NCBI GenBank assembly: GCA_017532155.1
Contig: JAFXJP010000008.1
Location: 1-64,000 of the forward strand
Origin: Clostridia bacterium
GTDB lineage: Bacteria; Bacillota; Clostridia; Christensenellales; Aristaeellaceae
DNA: 64,000 bases
Direction of reading: 5' to 3'
Part shown: one piece after another, positions 38,225-46,556 of the stretch
Numbering within the stretch: the first letter of the stretch is position 1
Layout of the letters: every line of letters begins with the position of its first letter
The notes under the pieces: model-generated
The model's input: only the letters and a program-made list of their open reading frames with translations
What the model was told of the DNA's origin: nothing
The model's database searches: none
Made by a program: the position numbers and the translations under genes

Positions 38225-39166
38225 ATGTCTTACTATATTGCCATGGATGCCGGCGGCACCAAGACCGAAACGATCCTCTTTGACGAAACCGGCCACATCC
38301 TTTTGCGCGACATCAACAAAGGCGCCACCGCCATGGATTTTGGCGCTGACACCTGCATTGCGCGCGTAACAGAATCCCTTCGCCGCGTAGCTGCGCACAT
38401 TCCCTCCGGCAAGCCGGATTACGCCTTCTGCGGCGTATCCTCGGTCATTTATTACGGAAAGCTGCTCACCGACCGCCTGAACGCAGCGTTTGCCGGCTGG
38501 AACATCCATTGGGAGGACGACGGCCCGGGCATGATTTCCTCCGTGCTTGATCAGCAGGACGGCGGCTGCATTGTGTGCGGCACGGGCTGCAGCCTGTTTT
38601 TGCGCACCAAGGGCGAGCTATATCACATCGGCGGCCTGGGCTATCTCATCGATACCCACGGCAGCGGTTTCTGGCTGGGGCAACAGGCGATTCTTGCGGC
38701 GCTGAAATACAGAGAGGAACGCGGCGAGGCGACCATCCTGTACGATCTGATCAAGCAGCAGATGGGCAAGAATCCGGAGGACGCCATCCCGGAGATTTAC
38801 GCCGGCGGCCGCGCATACATCGCCTCCTTCGCACGCTGTGTATTTGCAGCGCGCAAAATGGGCGACAAGGTTGCCCGCGATATTTTTGAGCGCGGCGCGC
38901 TGGCGCTGTCTGAGCTCACCTGGACGGCAGATCGTCACGCCGGCAAGGAATTTTCTGTGGTGCTCAGCGGCGGCATTTTCCTCAGCTATCCCGAATACGT
39001 GGAGGCCGTAGTCGCCAAGGGCTCGCCGCGCATGAAGCTGATTCGCGCGGACATTGCGCCCGTTCTCGGCTGCGCCAAGGAGGCGGTTTGGCGGCACGGC
39101 GGCACGGTAGATGCGGCGTTTGAAGAGAAGTTTATGGCGGAATATCGGGCCATTTGCAAGAAGTGA
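38225..39166 (+). CDS. BadF/BadG-type N-acetylglucosamine kinase-like protein
   Basis: 313 aa. The ASKHA fold starts IAMDAGGTKTETILFD. GGCIVCGTGCSLFLR and GLGYLIDTHGSGFWLGQQA are the adenosine and sugar-side blocks shared with GlcNAc kinases, and VVLSGGIF is the second phosphate loop. It should phosphorylate an (N-acetyl) hexosamine in the cytosol. It is a diverged paralogue of the kinase at 8596-9540. The position right after a sulfatase, with only a terminator between, suggests it acts on the desulfated sugar. AAAGGAG precedes the start by 6 bases. Confidence 0.82.
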   Translation: MSYYIAMDAGGTKTETILFDETGHILLRDINKGATAMDFGADTCIARVTESLRRVAAHIPSGKPDYAFCGVSSVIYYGKLLTDRLNAAFAGWNIHWEDDGPGMISSVLDQQDGGCIVCGTGCSLFLRTKGELYHIGGLGYLIDTHGSGFWLGQQAILAALKYREERGEATILYDLIKQQMGKNPEDAIPEIYAGGRAYIASFARCVFAARKMGDKVARDIFERGALALSELTWTADRHAGKEFSVVLSGGIFLSYPEYVEAVVAKGSPRMKLIRADIAPVLGCAKEAVWRHGGTVDAAFEEKFMAEYRAICKK

Positions 39167-39168
39167 GA

Positions 39169-39717
39169 GGGACGTTCGAGAGGCTGCTTTGGAGGGCCAA
39201 AGCACCTCTCGAGCTCTCCCGAAAGCCAGTTTTGGCATTGGAAGTTGGCTGTTTCCTTTGTCGCAGCAGTCTATATGAAAAAGGGTTTGGAATCCGATCT
39301 GTGAGCAAGCTCACGCTCGGTTTCCAAGCCCTTTTTCAGTTTGCTTCGCAAACCCGGACGGCAAAGCCGTCCGGACTGCCGCTTTTGTTGACTTATGCGA
39401 ATGTGTCGCCGTTTTTGCTGCGGCAAAAACGAGCGGGTTAGGGAACGCCAGCTGCGGCTGGCGCGCTCGTTTCGCTGCAGCGAAACGGCGTTCCCCCGCG
39501 GGCGGTTCCGAGCAGCAGGCCGATTGCGCAGCAATCGCACCCGCGAAGCGGGTAGAAAAAGAAAGTAGAAACCATCGGGGCAAGCTTGCTTGCACCCGTG
39601 GGGTCTGCTCTCTTTTTCGTATAGCCTGCGTCAAACTTTTACGTCCACAAAACCGGCTTTCGGGGAGAGCTCGAGAGGGGGCTTTGGCCTTCCAAAGCCG
39701 CCCTCTCGATCGTCCCC
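39169..39717. repeat. Non-coding hairpin-rich element made of two inverted, diverged modules
   Basis: This ~550-base stretch has no credible gene. Its ends are imperfect inverted copies: each end has CGAGAGG, then GCTTTGG and CCAAAGC, then CCTCTCG, GAGCTCTCC, GAAAGCC and GTTTTG, continuing inward to CTATA-n-GAAAAAG. Left hairpins: 39177-39211, 39276-39338, 39339-39353 (GTTTGC-TTC-GCAAAC), 39354-39374 (CCGGACGGC-AAA-GCCGTCCGG), 39411-39430. Right hairpins in mirror order: 39672-39708, 39555-39618, 39540-39552 (CCCGC-GAA-GCGGG), 39522-39536 (GATTGC-GCA-GCAATC). GGGAACGCC at 39441 and GGCGTTCCC at 39487 meet near the centre. Stem sequences differ between halves but still pair, as expected for selection on structure. 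It could be a mobile repeat, a structured RNA or both. Confidence 0.8.
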
Positions 39718-39730
39718 GCCCCCACACAAA

Positions 39731-39757
39731 AACCCCGGAAGGAAACACCTTCCGGGG
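39731..39757 (-). terminator. Terminator of nifJ
   Basis: CCCCGGAAGG and CCTTCCGGGG pair around a 5-base loop, followed by TTTTTGTG on the minus strand, 16 bases after the nifJ stop. Confidence 0.92.
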
Positions 39758-39772
39758 CAGCTTGTTGCTTAA

Positions 39773-42700
39773 TTACTCAGCAGCCAGCTTCTTGTAGCTG
39801 TCCAGACGCGCCTTAGCGTCTTCCTCGTTCTTCTTGAACAGCTCCTCAGCAGCTTCGGGGAACTGCTTGAGCAGGGTCGCATAACGAGTTTCGCTGCGGA
39901 TGAAGGCCTGGTAGTCTTCGGTGGGATCCTTGCTGTCGATGGTCAGGGGGTTCTTGCCCTGATCGGCCAGATCGGGATTGAAGCGATACAGCGGCCAGTA
40001 GCCCGCGGCCACCGCCTTGCGGATCTCAGCCTGCGCCAGGGACATGTTGATGCCGTGGTTGATGCAGGGAGCGTAGGCGATGATCAGGGAGGGACCATGG
40101 TAAGCTTCGGCTTCGTTCATGGCCTTGAGCAGCTGAGCGGGGTTAGCGCTCATAGCGACGGTGGCAACGTAAACGTAGCCGTAGCTCATCGCCATCATGC
40201 CCAGATCCTTCTTCTTGGTGCGCTTACCGGCAGCGGCGAACTTGGCCACAGAGCCAGTAGGCGTGGACTTGGAGGACTGACCACCGGTGTTGGAGTACAC
40301 TTCGGTATCCAGTACGAGGATGTTGACATCCTGGTTCTGAGCCAGAACGTGGTCAACGCCGCCGTAACCGATGTCATAAGCCCAACCGTCGCCGCCGAAG
40401 ATCCAGATGGACTTCTTGACGAGCATATCCTTGGACTCGAGCACTTCGCGGGCCAGGGTGCAGGCTTCGCAGGGGCAGCCATCGACGATGTTCTCTTCGC
40501 AGGCGGCAACCAGCTTGGCAGCGGCGGCCTTGGAGCCTTCGGCTTCGTCGATGTTCTCCAGCCATTCCTTACCGGCGGCCTTGATGTCTTCGGCGGCATA
40601 AGCCACGTTGATCAGGGCTTCGACGGTAGCGGCCAGCTTGGCGCGGCGCTGGTTGACGGCCAGGTTCATACCGAAGCCGAACTCAGCGTTATCTTCGAAG
40701 AGGCTGTTGGCCCAGGCAGGACCATGGCCCTTATCGTTCACGGTGTAGGGGCAGGTGGGAGCAGAACCACCGTAGATGGAAGAGCAGCCGGTAGCGTTGG
40801 CAACGATCATGCGATCGCCGAACAGCTGGGTAACCAGCTTGACATAAGGCGTTTCGCCGCAGCCCGCGCAGGCGCCGGAGAACTCAAACAGGGGCTTCAT
40901 GAACTGGCTGCCCTTGACCGTGTTCTTGTTGAACGCGATTTCGGGTTCAGGCTGCTTCATGGCGAACTCCCAGTTCGCTTCCTCGGCCTTCTGGGTGGCC
41001 AGGGGTTCCATGGTCAGGGCCTTGGTCTTGGCGGGGCAGACTTCCACGCAGTTGCCGCAGCCGGTGCAGTCCAGAGGACTTACCTGCATACGATACTGGT
41101 AGCCGGCCACTTCCTTGCCGATGGCCTTCTTGGTAACGAATTCAGCGGGCACTTCGGTGCCATCCTTGACCAGGATGGGACGGATGCAGGCATGGGGGCA
41201 AACCAGAGAGCACTGGCCGCACTGCACGCAGTTATCCGCAATCCAGGCAGGAACCTTCACGGCGATACCGCGCTTCTCGTACTTGGTGGTGCCGGTGGGC
41301 ACAACGCCGTCGGGAGTGAAGGCGGACACGGGCAGCTGATCGCCGGCCTGAGCCAGGATGGGCTTGATGACATTGTCGAAGTACTCGGTCGCTTCAACCT
41401 TTACGGGAACAGCGCCAACGGTAGCGGTAGCCCACTCAGCGGGAACCTTCACTTCGCGCAGACCGGAGATGGCGATGTCAATCGCATCCCAGTTCTTCTT
41501 AACGATGGCGTCGCCCTTCTTGCCGTAGGTCTTCTTGGCATACGCCTTCATGTATTCATCCGCCTGATCGTAGGGGATGATGTCAGCCAGCTTGAAGAAG
41601 GCAGCCTGCATGATGGTGTTGATACGGTTGCCCATGCCAACTTCGGCAGCCAGCTTCACGGCGTTGATGATGTAGAACTTGGCGTTCTTCTTGGCCAGCA
41701 GCTGCTTCATGGAAGCGGGCAGCTGAGCGTCAAGCTCTTCGGGCTCCCACTGGCAGTTCAGCAGGAAGGTGCCGCCGTCCTTCAGAGAGGACACCATGTC
41801 GTAAGCGGTCACATAAGCCTGGTTGTGGCAGGCGATGAAGTCGGCCGCGTCGATCAGGTAGGTGGAGCGGATGGGGGTATCGCCAAAGCGCAGGTGAGAA
41901 ACGGTCAGGCCGCCGGACTTCTTGGAGTCGTAGCTGAAGTAAGCCTGAGCGTACTTGTCGGTGTGGTCACCGATGATCTTGATGGAGTTCTTGTTGGCGC
42001 CAACGGTACCATCGGAACCCAAACCATAGAACTTGCAGCTGACGGTGCCGGCGGGAGCGGCGTTGAACTGCTCGCCCAGGGTCAGGCTGGTGCCCGTCAG
42101 ATCGTCCACGATACCGACGGTGAAGTGGTTCTTACACTCGCCTTCGAGGTTCTCGTACACGGCCTTAACCATGGTGGGGTTGAATTCCTTGCTGCCCAGA
42201 CCATAACGGCCGCCCACAACGGTGATGCAGCACTTGCCGGCTTCACGCAGCGCGGTGCAGACATCCTCGTACAGAGGCTCGCCCAGAGAGCCGGGCTCCT
42301 TGGTGCGGTCAAGAACGGCGATCTTCTTGCTGGTCTCGGGGATCGCGGCCAGGAAGTGCTCGGCGGAGAAGGGACGATACAGATGTACCTTCACCAGGCC
42401 GTACTTCTTGCCCTGCGCGTTCAGCGCAGTGATGGTCTCGTCGACAGTCTCGGTGCCGCTGCCCATGACGATGATGACTTCTTCAGCATCGGGAGCGCCA
42501 ACGTAGTCGAACAGGTTGTAGTGACGGCCGGTCAGCTCGCCCACCTGCTTCATGCACGCTTCAACGATCGCGGGCGTAGCCAGGTAGTGCTTGTTGGCGG
42601 CTTCACGGTTCTGGAAGTAAATATCGGGGTTCTGAGCGGTACCGCCCTGATGGGGATGCTCGGGATTGAGCGCGCGCTCACGGAAGGCCTTCACGGCGTC

Positions 42701-43288
42701 CCAGTCAACCAGCTTGGCGATGTCTTCGTAATCGATGGCATCGATCTTCTGGATTTCATGGCTGGTGCGGAAGCCATCAAAGAAATGCAGGAAGGGTACG
42801 CTGGACTTGAGGCTGGACAGATGAGCAACCAGCGCCATATCCATCGCTTCCTGAACAGAGCCGGAGGCCAGCATGGCAAAACCGGTCTGACGGCAGGCCA
42901 TAACGTCCTGATGATCGCCGAAGATGCTCAGAGCGTGAGCAGCCAGCGCACGCGCAGACACGTGGAAAACGCCGGGCAGCAGTTCGCCGGAGATCTTGTA
43001 CATGTTGGGGATCATCAGCAGCAAGCCCTGAGAAGCGGTGAAGGTGGTGGTCAGAGCACCAGCCTTCAGAGAGCCGTGCACAGCGCCGGCAGCGCCAGCT
43101 TCGGACTGCATTTCGGCAACATGAACGGTCTGGCCAAACAGGTTCTTACGGCCCTGGGCAGCCCATTCGTCCACATACTCAGCCATCGTAGAAGAAGGCG
43201 TGATGGGGTAGATGGCGGCAACATCGCTGAACGCGTACGCGATATGGCTAACCGCGCCGTTACCGTCGATCGTGTACTTGAAAGACAT
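39773..43288 (-). CDS. nifJ: Pyruvate:ferredoxin (flavodoxin) oxidoreductase
   Basis: 1171 aa, the full length of the single-chain enzyme. Domains in order: POR N-terminal (AAIYPITPSSTMAEYVDEWA), gamma domain, 2x[4Fe-4S] ferredoxin domain (NCVQCGQCSLVCPHAC near residue 690; CTGCGNCVEVCP near 740), and the TPP domain with GACAGCGETPY (about 800) and GGDGWAYDIGYGG (about 960). The cytosolic enzyme converts pyruvate and CoA to acetyl-CoA and CO2 and reduces ferredoxin, the main pyruvate route of strict anaerobes. The start at 43288 has AAAGGAGG 10 bases upstream. Codon choice is strongly biased, with few rare codons, as expected for a highly expressed gene. It is monocistronic. Confidence 0.98.
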   Translation of the reverse strand: MSFKYTIDGNGAVSHIAYAFSDVAAIYPITPSSTMAEYVDEWAAQGRKNLFGQTVHVAEMQSEAGAAGAVHGSLKAGALTTTFTASQGLLLMIPNMYKISGELLPGVFHVSARALAAHALSIFGDHQDVMACRQTGFAMLASGSVQEAMDMALVAHLSSLKSSVPFLHFFDGFRTSHEIQKIDAIDYEDIAKLVDWDAVKAFRERALNPEHPHQGGTAQNPDIYFQNREAANKHYLATPAIVEACMKQVGELTGRHYNLFDYVGAPDAEEVIIVMGSGTETVDETITALNAQGKKYGLVKVHLYRPFSAEHFLAAIPETSKKIAVLDRTKEPGSLGEPLYEDVCTALREAGKCCITVVGGRYGLGSKEFNPTMVKAVYENLEGECKNHFTVGIVDDLTGTSLTLGEQFNAAPAGTVSCKFYGLGSDGTVGANKNSIKIIGDHTDKYAQAYFSYDSKKSGGLTVSHLRFGDTPIRSTYLIDAADFIACHNQAYVTAYDMVSSLKDGGTFLLNCQWEPEELDAQLPASMKQLLAKKNAKFYIINAVKLAAEVGMGNRINTIMQAAFFKLADIIPYDQADEYMKAYAKKTYGKKGDAIVKKNWDAIDIAISGLREVKVPAEWATATVGAVPVKVEATEYFDNVIKPILAQAGDQLPVSAFTPDGVVPTGTTKYEKRGIAVKVPAWIADNCVQCGQCSLVCPHACIRPILVKDGTEVPAEFVTKKAIGKEVAGYQYRMQVSPLDCTGCGNCVEVCPAKTKALTMEPLATQKAEEANWEFAMKQPEPEIAFNKNTVKGSQFMKPLFEFSGACAGCGETPYVKLVTQLFGDRMIVANATGCSSIYGGSAPTCPYTVNDKGHGPAWANSLFEDNAEFGFGMNLAVNQRRAKLAATVEALINVAYAAEDIKAAGKEWLENIDEAEGSKAAAAKLVAACEENIVDGCPCEACTLAREVLESKDMLVKKSIWIFGGDGWAYDIGYGGVDHVLAQNQDVNILVLDTEVYSNTGGQSSKSTPTGSVAKFAAAGKRTKKKDLGMMAMSYGYVYVATVAMSANPAQLLKAMNEAEAYHGPSLIIAYAPCINHGINMSLAQAEIRKAVAAGYWPLYRFNPDLADQGKNPLTIDSKDPTEDYQAFIRSETRYATLLKQFPEAAEELFKKNEEDAKARLDSYKKLAAE

Positions 43289-43360
43289 GGTAGGGTTCCT
43301 CCTTTGTTGCATGTATCCAATGCTGAAAAGCATAGTACGGTCAACTATACCCAATTATGT

Positions 43361-43390
43361 ATTATAGATATGTTATTACCTATTTGTCAA
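43361..43390 (-). promoter_or_regulatory. Promoter of nifJ
   Basis: TTGACA (43385-43390) and TATAAT (43361-43366), minus strand, 18-base spacing; both hexamers are perfect. Confidence 0.75.
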
Positions 43391-43504
43391 GGCAAACGCC
43401 GCATTTTTCCTATTTAAATATCAAATTTGACAAAGAATGTTCAGAGTGTAGCGACATTTTAAATCAAACCTGCTCGTTTTGTCGCAGCAAATAGGCGTCC
43501 CCCG

Positions 43505-44347
43505 TCAAATCTCCACATCCAGCCCGTCGTAGGCCACCTTGATTCCGTGCTTGGCCGCTTCCGCGCTCAGTTCATCATGCGTCATATCCGTCAGGTGGCT
43601 GATATGCGTCACATATTTGACCGCGTCCGCCTTCAGCTTGCCGGCCTTCTCCAGCCGCTCAATCACCTCTACGCACTGGGGCAGGCACATATGGCTGGGC
43701 GTGATGCGCTCCACAGCGTGCAGCGTGCAGTCAAGCACCACGCCATCCAGCACGCCATCCCACTTGTTTTCAATATAATCCCACGTCTCATCCGGGAAAT
43801 AGCCCGTGTCCGTGCCCCAAAGCAGGTTCTTTTCGCCGTCATTGATGATATAGATAGCTGCCTGCAGTTCAGGGCCCACATGGCGTGCCACCAGCGGAAT
43901 CACGGTATGCCCCACGATTTCAATGGGCTCAAAATATTTCACTTCATGCCAGACCGGGAACATGCGCGGGCGCGGATGGCCTGTCTGATCAAGCTTTTTG
44001 CCGGCCTCTTCCTTTTCGCGGATCTTCGTCCCCGAGCCCCAGGTGGTGTAATAATGATGAGGCGTTGCGCCGATGGGACGATCCACCAGCTCCTGATGCA
44101 GAAAATGATCATAATGATCGTGCGTAATCAGCACATGATGGTACTTGCGCACATCCAGCCCGCCATAAAAGCAGTGCATCATGGTATCCACAGGAAATTC
44201 GATCAGCAGCGCGTCATTGAGCAGCGCCTGCGAGCGAGAGCGCATATCGGGGCCGCGATGCTCGCGCGCGTAATTGCAAATGCGGCAGCTGCAATAAAGC
44301 TCGGGCTGCGCGCCGCCGCCGCTGGTACCGTAAAAATGCAGTTTCAT
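43505..44347 (-). CDS. MBL-fold hydrolase, PhnP-like
   Basis: 280 aa. The metallo-beta-lactamase metal motif is H76-D-H-Y-D80-H81 (ITHDHYDHF), with later ligands in LVARHVGP, LLWGTDTG and KYVTHISHL. The N-terminal Cys set CSCRIC (C19, C21, C24) resembles PhnP-type phosphodiesterases, which carry an extra zinc. PhnP acts on cyclic phosphodiesters; the substrate here is unknown. It follows the sulfatase maturase by 14 bases in the same operon, which hints at a link to sulfated or phosphorylated glycans. No signal peptide, so cytosolic. Confidence 0.85.
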   Translation of the reverse strand: MKLHFYGTSGGGAQPELYCSCRICNYAREHRGPDMRSRSQALLNDALLIEFPVDTMMHCFYGGLDVRKYHHVLITHDHYDHFLHQELVDRPIGATPHHYYTTWGSGTKIREKEEAGKKLDQTGHPRPRMFPVWHEVKYFEPIEIVGHTVIPLVARHVGPELQAAIYIINDGEKNLLWGTDTGYFPDETWDYIENKWDGVLDGVVLDCTLHAVERITPSHMCLPQCVEVIERLEKAGKLKADAVKYVTHISHLTDMTHDELSAEAAKHGIKVAYDGLDVEI

Positions 44348-44361
44348 ATCATTTTCCTCCT

Positions 44362-45468
44362 TTATTTACCCTGCGCCACGCGCTGCGCGATCAGCTGCAG
44401 ACGCGGCAGCGCATAGGGGAAAAACTCCTGATACGCGCCGCAAAGACGCGATCTTTTCAGCTCGCCGTCTCCATCGTCGCGGTCGCGGCGGCAGCCGCCG
44501 CGGCACAAGGGATGCCACGGACACTTGTAGCAATCGGCGTCCTTTTCCATCGACGCCTCGATAAAGCGCATCTCGCGGCGTTTCTGATCTACTTCTTCAA
44601 AGCTCTGATCCTTCAGGCTGCCCAGACGATATTGATCCAGCACATAAAAGTCGCACGGATACACGCCGCCGTCAGCCTCCACCACATACTGCATGGAGAA
44701 GCAGCCCATCATGCCACAGCTTTCCGCCGGCCTTCCCAGCAGCATGCCAATGTAATTTTCAAACTGCCGGATGTAAATGAACCGGCCGCTTAACACATCC
44801 TCCGCCCAGCGGTCAAACAGCTTTTTGAGGAAGGTGGCATAGCCCTTGCCCGTCAGCCAGCCGTCATCCTCGCCGAAAGCGTCCAGGCAGGGAATATACT
44901 GCTGCCAGCGCAGATCATGCCGCGCAAAAAAATCATAGATCAGATCAATTTTCTGCGCCGTATCATCCGTTACAACAGTCAAAACGTTAAAATCGCACTT
45001 ATACTTTTTCAGCCGCTCGGCAGCCTCCAGTACGCGGCGCAGCGTGCCCTCGCCCTTTGCATCCACGCGGTTTTTGTTATGCACAGCGGAGCTTCCGTCG
45101 ATGGACAGCCCCACCAGGAATTTATTCTCCGCCAGAAACTGCGCCCATTCGTCGTCGATGAGCAAGCCGTTGGTCTGCAGGGCATTTTCAATCACCAGGT
45201 TTTTGTGGTTATATTTTTTCTGCAGTTCCACCACACGGCGGTAAAAATCGAGCCCGCACAGCGTAGGCTCGCCGCCCTGGAAGCCAAACGTGCACTTAAA
45301 ATCAGCATAGCTGAGCGCCTTTTGCACCAGTACTTCCAGCGTATCCTCCTGCATGATGCCGTAGTCCTTCACCGCACGGCGGGCAGTCTCATCAGCATAA
45401 AAACAATAGCGGCAGCGCATATTGCAGCGGCCGGAAGCGGGCTTAATCAGCAAATTGATAGGCGGCAT
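44362..45468 (-). CDS. Anaerobic sulfatase-maturating enzyme (radical SAM, SPASM)
   Basis: 368 aa. The radical SAM cluster is C15-x3-C19-x2-C22 in SGRCNMRCRYCFY. Family blocks include FGFQGGEPTLCGLDF and LVGLSIDGSSAVHN. C-terminal SPASM cysteines appear in ESCGMMGCFSM, GGVYPCDFYVLDQYRLG and CYKCPWHPLCRGGC. These features are those of anSME, which oxidises the active-site Cys or Ser of sulfatases to formylglycine without oxygen. The partner in this window is the Cys-type sulfatase at 36630-38177. The gene has a TTGAGA-N17-TATAAT promoter and leads an operon with the PhnP-like hydrolase. Confidence 0.93.
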   Translation of the reverse strand: MPPINLLIKPASGRCNMRCRYCFYADETARRAVKDYGIMQEDTLEVLVQKALSYADFKCTFGFQGGEPTLCGLDFYRRVVELQKKYNHKNLVIENALQTNGLLIDDEWAQFLAENKFLVGLSIDGSSAVHNKNRVDAKGEGTLRRVLEAAERLKKYKCDFNVLTVVTDDTAQKIDLIYDFFARHDLRWQQYIPCLDAFGEDDGWLTGKGYATFLKKLFDRWAEDVLSGRFIYIRQFENYIGMLLGRPAESCGMMGCFSMQYVVEADGGVYPCDFYVLDQYRLGSLKDQSFEEVDQKRREMRFIEASMEKDADCYKCPWHPLCRGGCRRDRDDGDGELKRSRLCGAYQEFFPYALPRLQLIAQRVAQGK

Positions 45469-45498
45469 AGCGCATTTCCTCCTGTGTACGATATACTG

Positions 45499-45527
45499 AT
45501 TATATCAAATCACGGGTGTTTTCTCAA
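45499..45527 (-). promoter_or_regulatory. Promoter of the anSME / PhnP-like operon
   Basis: TTGAGA (45522-45527) and TATAAT (45499-45504), minus strand, 17-base spacing, 31 bases before the start codon. Confidence 0.72.
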
Positions 45528-45641
45528 TTGATTATTCCAACATAAAAGGGAAAAGTTGAAGTTTTATTGAGTTTATGATAATATACTAAATAAGCAAGAA
45601 AATATTGACAGCCCCGCTGTTTTCCGAAAGGAGCTATACCG

Positions 45642-46487
45642 TTGAAAATCAGGATTACCTCCGACAGCACCTGCGACTTTTCCCATGAGATGAAAAAGCG
45701 CTTCCATGTAGGCGTTGTGCCGCTGTATGTGATCAAGGACGGCATTGCCTACCGCGACAGCAAGGACATCACCTGCGATGAGATTTTTGCGCACGTTGCC
45801 GCCGGCGGCGCACTGTGCACCACCAGCGCCGTCAGCCAGAGCGAGTATGAGGATTTCTTTGAAAAGCAGCTGGAAGGCTATGACGGGCTGGTACATGTAA
45901 ACCTCAGCAGCGAAATGTCCTCCTGCCACCAGAACGCCGTAGTCGCAGCCGAAAAATTTAAGAACGTGCATGTCGTCGACAGCCGCAATCTTTCCTCCGG
46001 CCAGGGTCTGATCGTCATTCGCGGCGCGGAATTGGCCGAAAAGGGCGAGATGACCGCCGAAGAAATTGCCGCCGATCTGCGCAACTTTGCCAGCAAGGTG
46101 GACGCCAGCTTTATCGTGGATAACCTTGAATACCTGCGCAAGGGCGGCCGCTGCTCCACGCTCACGGCGCTGGGCGCCAATCTGCTTGGCATCAAGCCCT
46201 GCATCGAAGTGAAGGACGGCAAAATGAGCGTGGGCCGCAAGTACCGCGGCACTTTCCAAAAGGCGCTGAAACTGTACGTGCGCGACCGTTTGAAGGAAGA
46301 CGACACCATCGATCCGCGCCGAATTTTCATCACCCACACGCCCGTGGGCGAAGGCGTGGTGGATACCGTGCGTACCGAAGTGGAAAACTGCAAAAAGTTT
46401 GACGAAATTCTCGAGTCCGACGCCTACTGCGTGATCTCCTGCCACTGCGGCCCGAACACCCTGGGTATTCTGTATACGCACAAATAA
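45642..46487 (+). CDS. DegV-family fatty-acid binding protein (FakB-like)
   Basis: 281 aa. The DegV pattern is clear: ITSDSTCDF at the N-terminus, a TTSAVSQSEYEDFFEK stretch with the fatty-acid carboxylate-binding Thr-Ser, VHVVDSRNLSSGQG, and NLEYLRKGGRCS. DegV/FakB proteins carry a fatty acid for phosphorylation by FakA in the cytosol. The start codon is TTG, with AAAGGAG 8 bases upstream; no ATG or GTG fits as well. No fakA is nearby. A strong terminator follows. Confidence 0.9.
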   Translation: MKIRITSDSTCDFSHEMKKRFHVGVVPLYVIKDGIAYRDSKDITCDEIFAHVAAGGALCTTSAVSQSEYEDFFEKQLEGYDGLVHVNLSSEMSSCHQNAVVAAEKFKNVHVVDSRNLSSGQGLIVIRGAELAEKGEMTAEEIAADLRNFASKVDASFIVDNLEYLRKGGRCSTLTALGANLLGIKPCIEVKDGKMSVGRKYRGTFQKALKLYVRDRLKEDDTIDPRRIFITHTPVGEGVVDTVRTEVENCKKFDEILESDAYCVISCHCGPNTLGILYTHK

Positions 46488-46500
46488 AAACACAGTTCAA

Positions 46501-46535
46501 AAGCCAGACTGCATTTCGCAGTCTGGCTTTTTTTG
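46501..46535 (+). terminator. Terminator of the DegV gene
   Basis: AAGCCAGACTGC and GCAGTCTGGCTT pair around ATTTC and run into TTTTTTT. Confidence 0.92.
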
Positions 46536-46556
46536 CGTCTCCCAATGAAAATTTGA

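Noticed and set aside
39169..39717. CRISPR array
   Set aside because: Repeats are inverted and of differing length, with no regular direct repeat/spacer spacing and no cas genes.
39154..39772. Several short open frames on both strands in the hairpin-rich element
   Set aside because: They overlap one another and run through dense stem-loops without ribosome binding sites; the inverted structure explains the sequence better than coding.
40055..43417. 1120-codon plus-strand frame opposite nifJ
   Set aside because: Very long because nifJ codon use avoids the codons that create stops on the opposite strand; the protein is Gly/His/Val-rich with no domain.
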